From NCBI GenBank assembly GCA_022925895.1, contig JAKSYS010000513.1:1-45676 (forward strand): a stretch of DNA of 45,676 bases, read 5' to 3'. The position numbers were made by a program, and so were the translations under genes. The notes beneath the pieces are model-generated. The model was not told the origin of the DNA. It made no database searches and saw only the letters and a program-made list of their open reading frames with translations. Positions 45,020 to 45,676 of this stretch are shown in pieces; positions within the stretch are counted from its first letter, which is position 1, and every line of letters starts with the position of its first letter. Source of the DNA: Fragilaria crotonensis (lineage: Eukaryota > Bacillariophyta > Fragilariophyceae > Fragilariales > Fragilariaceae).

Positions 45020-45465
45020 AAAAAAATTTGCTTACAGGAAGACAAATTTGCTGACAGAATAAAATTGCTTAAACAATTTGCTTACGAAAAGGAAATTTGC
45101 TTACTGAAAAGCAAATTTGCTGAATCAGCAAAAATATTGCTGACGGAGAATCGAATTTGCTGATTCAGCAAAAAATTGCTTAGGTGAATCGAATTTGCTT
45201 CGTCAGCAAAAATAATTGTTTACAGAATTGGCTTTCAGTAGAACGTTAGTTTATGTCGCCGGGACATGGGAACTTACACTCACGTTTTTCTTTTAAGGAG
45301 CAATTTGCTGAATTGCTGATACAATTTGCTTACGACAATCAAATTTGCTGATTTGCTTACAAAATTTGCTGACGACAATCTGATTTGCTGACAGCAAAAA
45401 TTTGCTGACAAAATTTGATTTTGCTTACAGAATTTGCTGACAGACTGAAAAATTTGCTGACAAAG
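45020..45465 (+). repeat. Array of about 22 AATTTGCT(G/T)AC words
   Basis: Degenerate copies of AATTTGCTGAC or AATTTGCTTAC occur about every 20 bases, nearly all on the plus strand, in two blocks (45025-45225 and 45300-45460) around a copy-free gap at about 45226-45299. A few reverse words (TCAGCAAA) create small hairpins such as TTTGCTGAATCAGCAAA near 45116 and TTTGCTGATTCAGCAAA near 45157. The array is AT-rich between GC-richer flanks and lies in no gene. Confidence 0.85.
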
Positions 45466-45676
45466 AAAGACCTTGCCGGCTCGGTTGGATCAACAAAATC
45501 GCTAAAATTGTCGCATCACGCCGATCGGAGGACGGCTGGCGTCAGCGCTCATCGATGTCACAAATAACGGCTGGAACGTGCTTGGGCCGGACCTTCCAGG
45601 TAAACACACGTGGCTACCATTCGAATGACATAACCACATTCTGACGAAGATTCTTCGCTCACTTTTCCTTCGTCAG
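45466..45676. other. Right edge, nothing recognised
   Basis: About 200 bases of more GC-rich sequence after the word array. It may belong to a gene continuing outside the window; no supported frame is seen. Confidence 0.4.

Overview
The window is a nuclear segment from a photosynthetic stramenopile, most likely a pennate diatom. The evidence: genes are compact and mostly intronless or carry one or two short introns (62-107 nt, all with GTRAG donors). Several products begin with a signal peptide followed by the ASAF-like phenylalanine junction used for import into four-membrane red-type plastids (clearest in the chaperonin, whose precursor starts MKFS and cleaves before FAG). The gene set is purely eukaryotic (GSK3, EED, XMAP215, NECAP, kanadaptin). 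The species assignment is inference.

Layout. 1-1268: 3'(2'),5'-bisphosphate nucleotidase, 5' end outside the window. 1282-1932 (-): PLAC8 membrane protein. 2916-3884 (-): WW-domain single-pass membrane protein. 4499-5542 (+): TruC/RluA-type pseudouridine synthase. 5598-6585 (-): unknown secreted or plastid protein, two exons. 7289-8869 (+): kanadaptin-like FHA protein. 9024-10959 (-): plastid Cpn60, three exons and two apparent 1-nt deletions. 12106-13504 (+): EED/ESC Polycomb WD40 protein with an apparent 1-nt insertion. 13591-14642 (-): NECAP-like endocytic protein. 16484-17702 (-): triose-phosphate-translocator-like membrane protein. 18926-20707 (+): phosphoacetylglucosamine mutase. 21659-22908 (-): GSK3 kinase. 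24391-25847 (-): unknown protein with a plastid-type presequence. About 26600-29200: a decayed PIF/Harbinger DNA transposon. 29628-31466 (-): EEP nuclease with an extra C-terminal PD-(D/E)XK-like module. 32532-42526 (-): a very large XMAP215/MOR1-family microtubule polymerase whose N-terminus carries eight in-frame 357-bp repeats. 44015-44392 (-): VOC/glyoxalase-fold protein. The right end holds a perfect 35-copy heptamer satellite and an unexplained array of AATTTGCT(G/T)AC words.

The genes are independent housekeeping units, not a pathway cluster. Several pairs are convergent with very short spacers (about 14, 55, 86 and 154 bp); others are divergent and share 0.7-1.2 kb intergenic regions. 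Many intergenic regions are full of GTAC-centred palindromes such as the 16-bp one at 15485-15500. The most unusual items are the recent tandem expansion in the XMAP215 homologue, the EEP plus PD-(D/E)XK-like fusion, and the AATTTGCT(G/T)AC array. The frameshifts in two conserved genes are most simply consensus errors, but this cannot be proved from one sequence.
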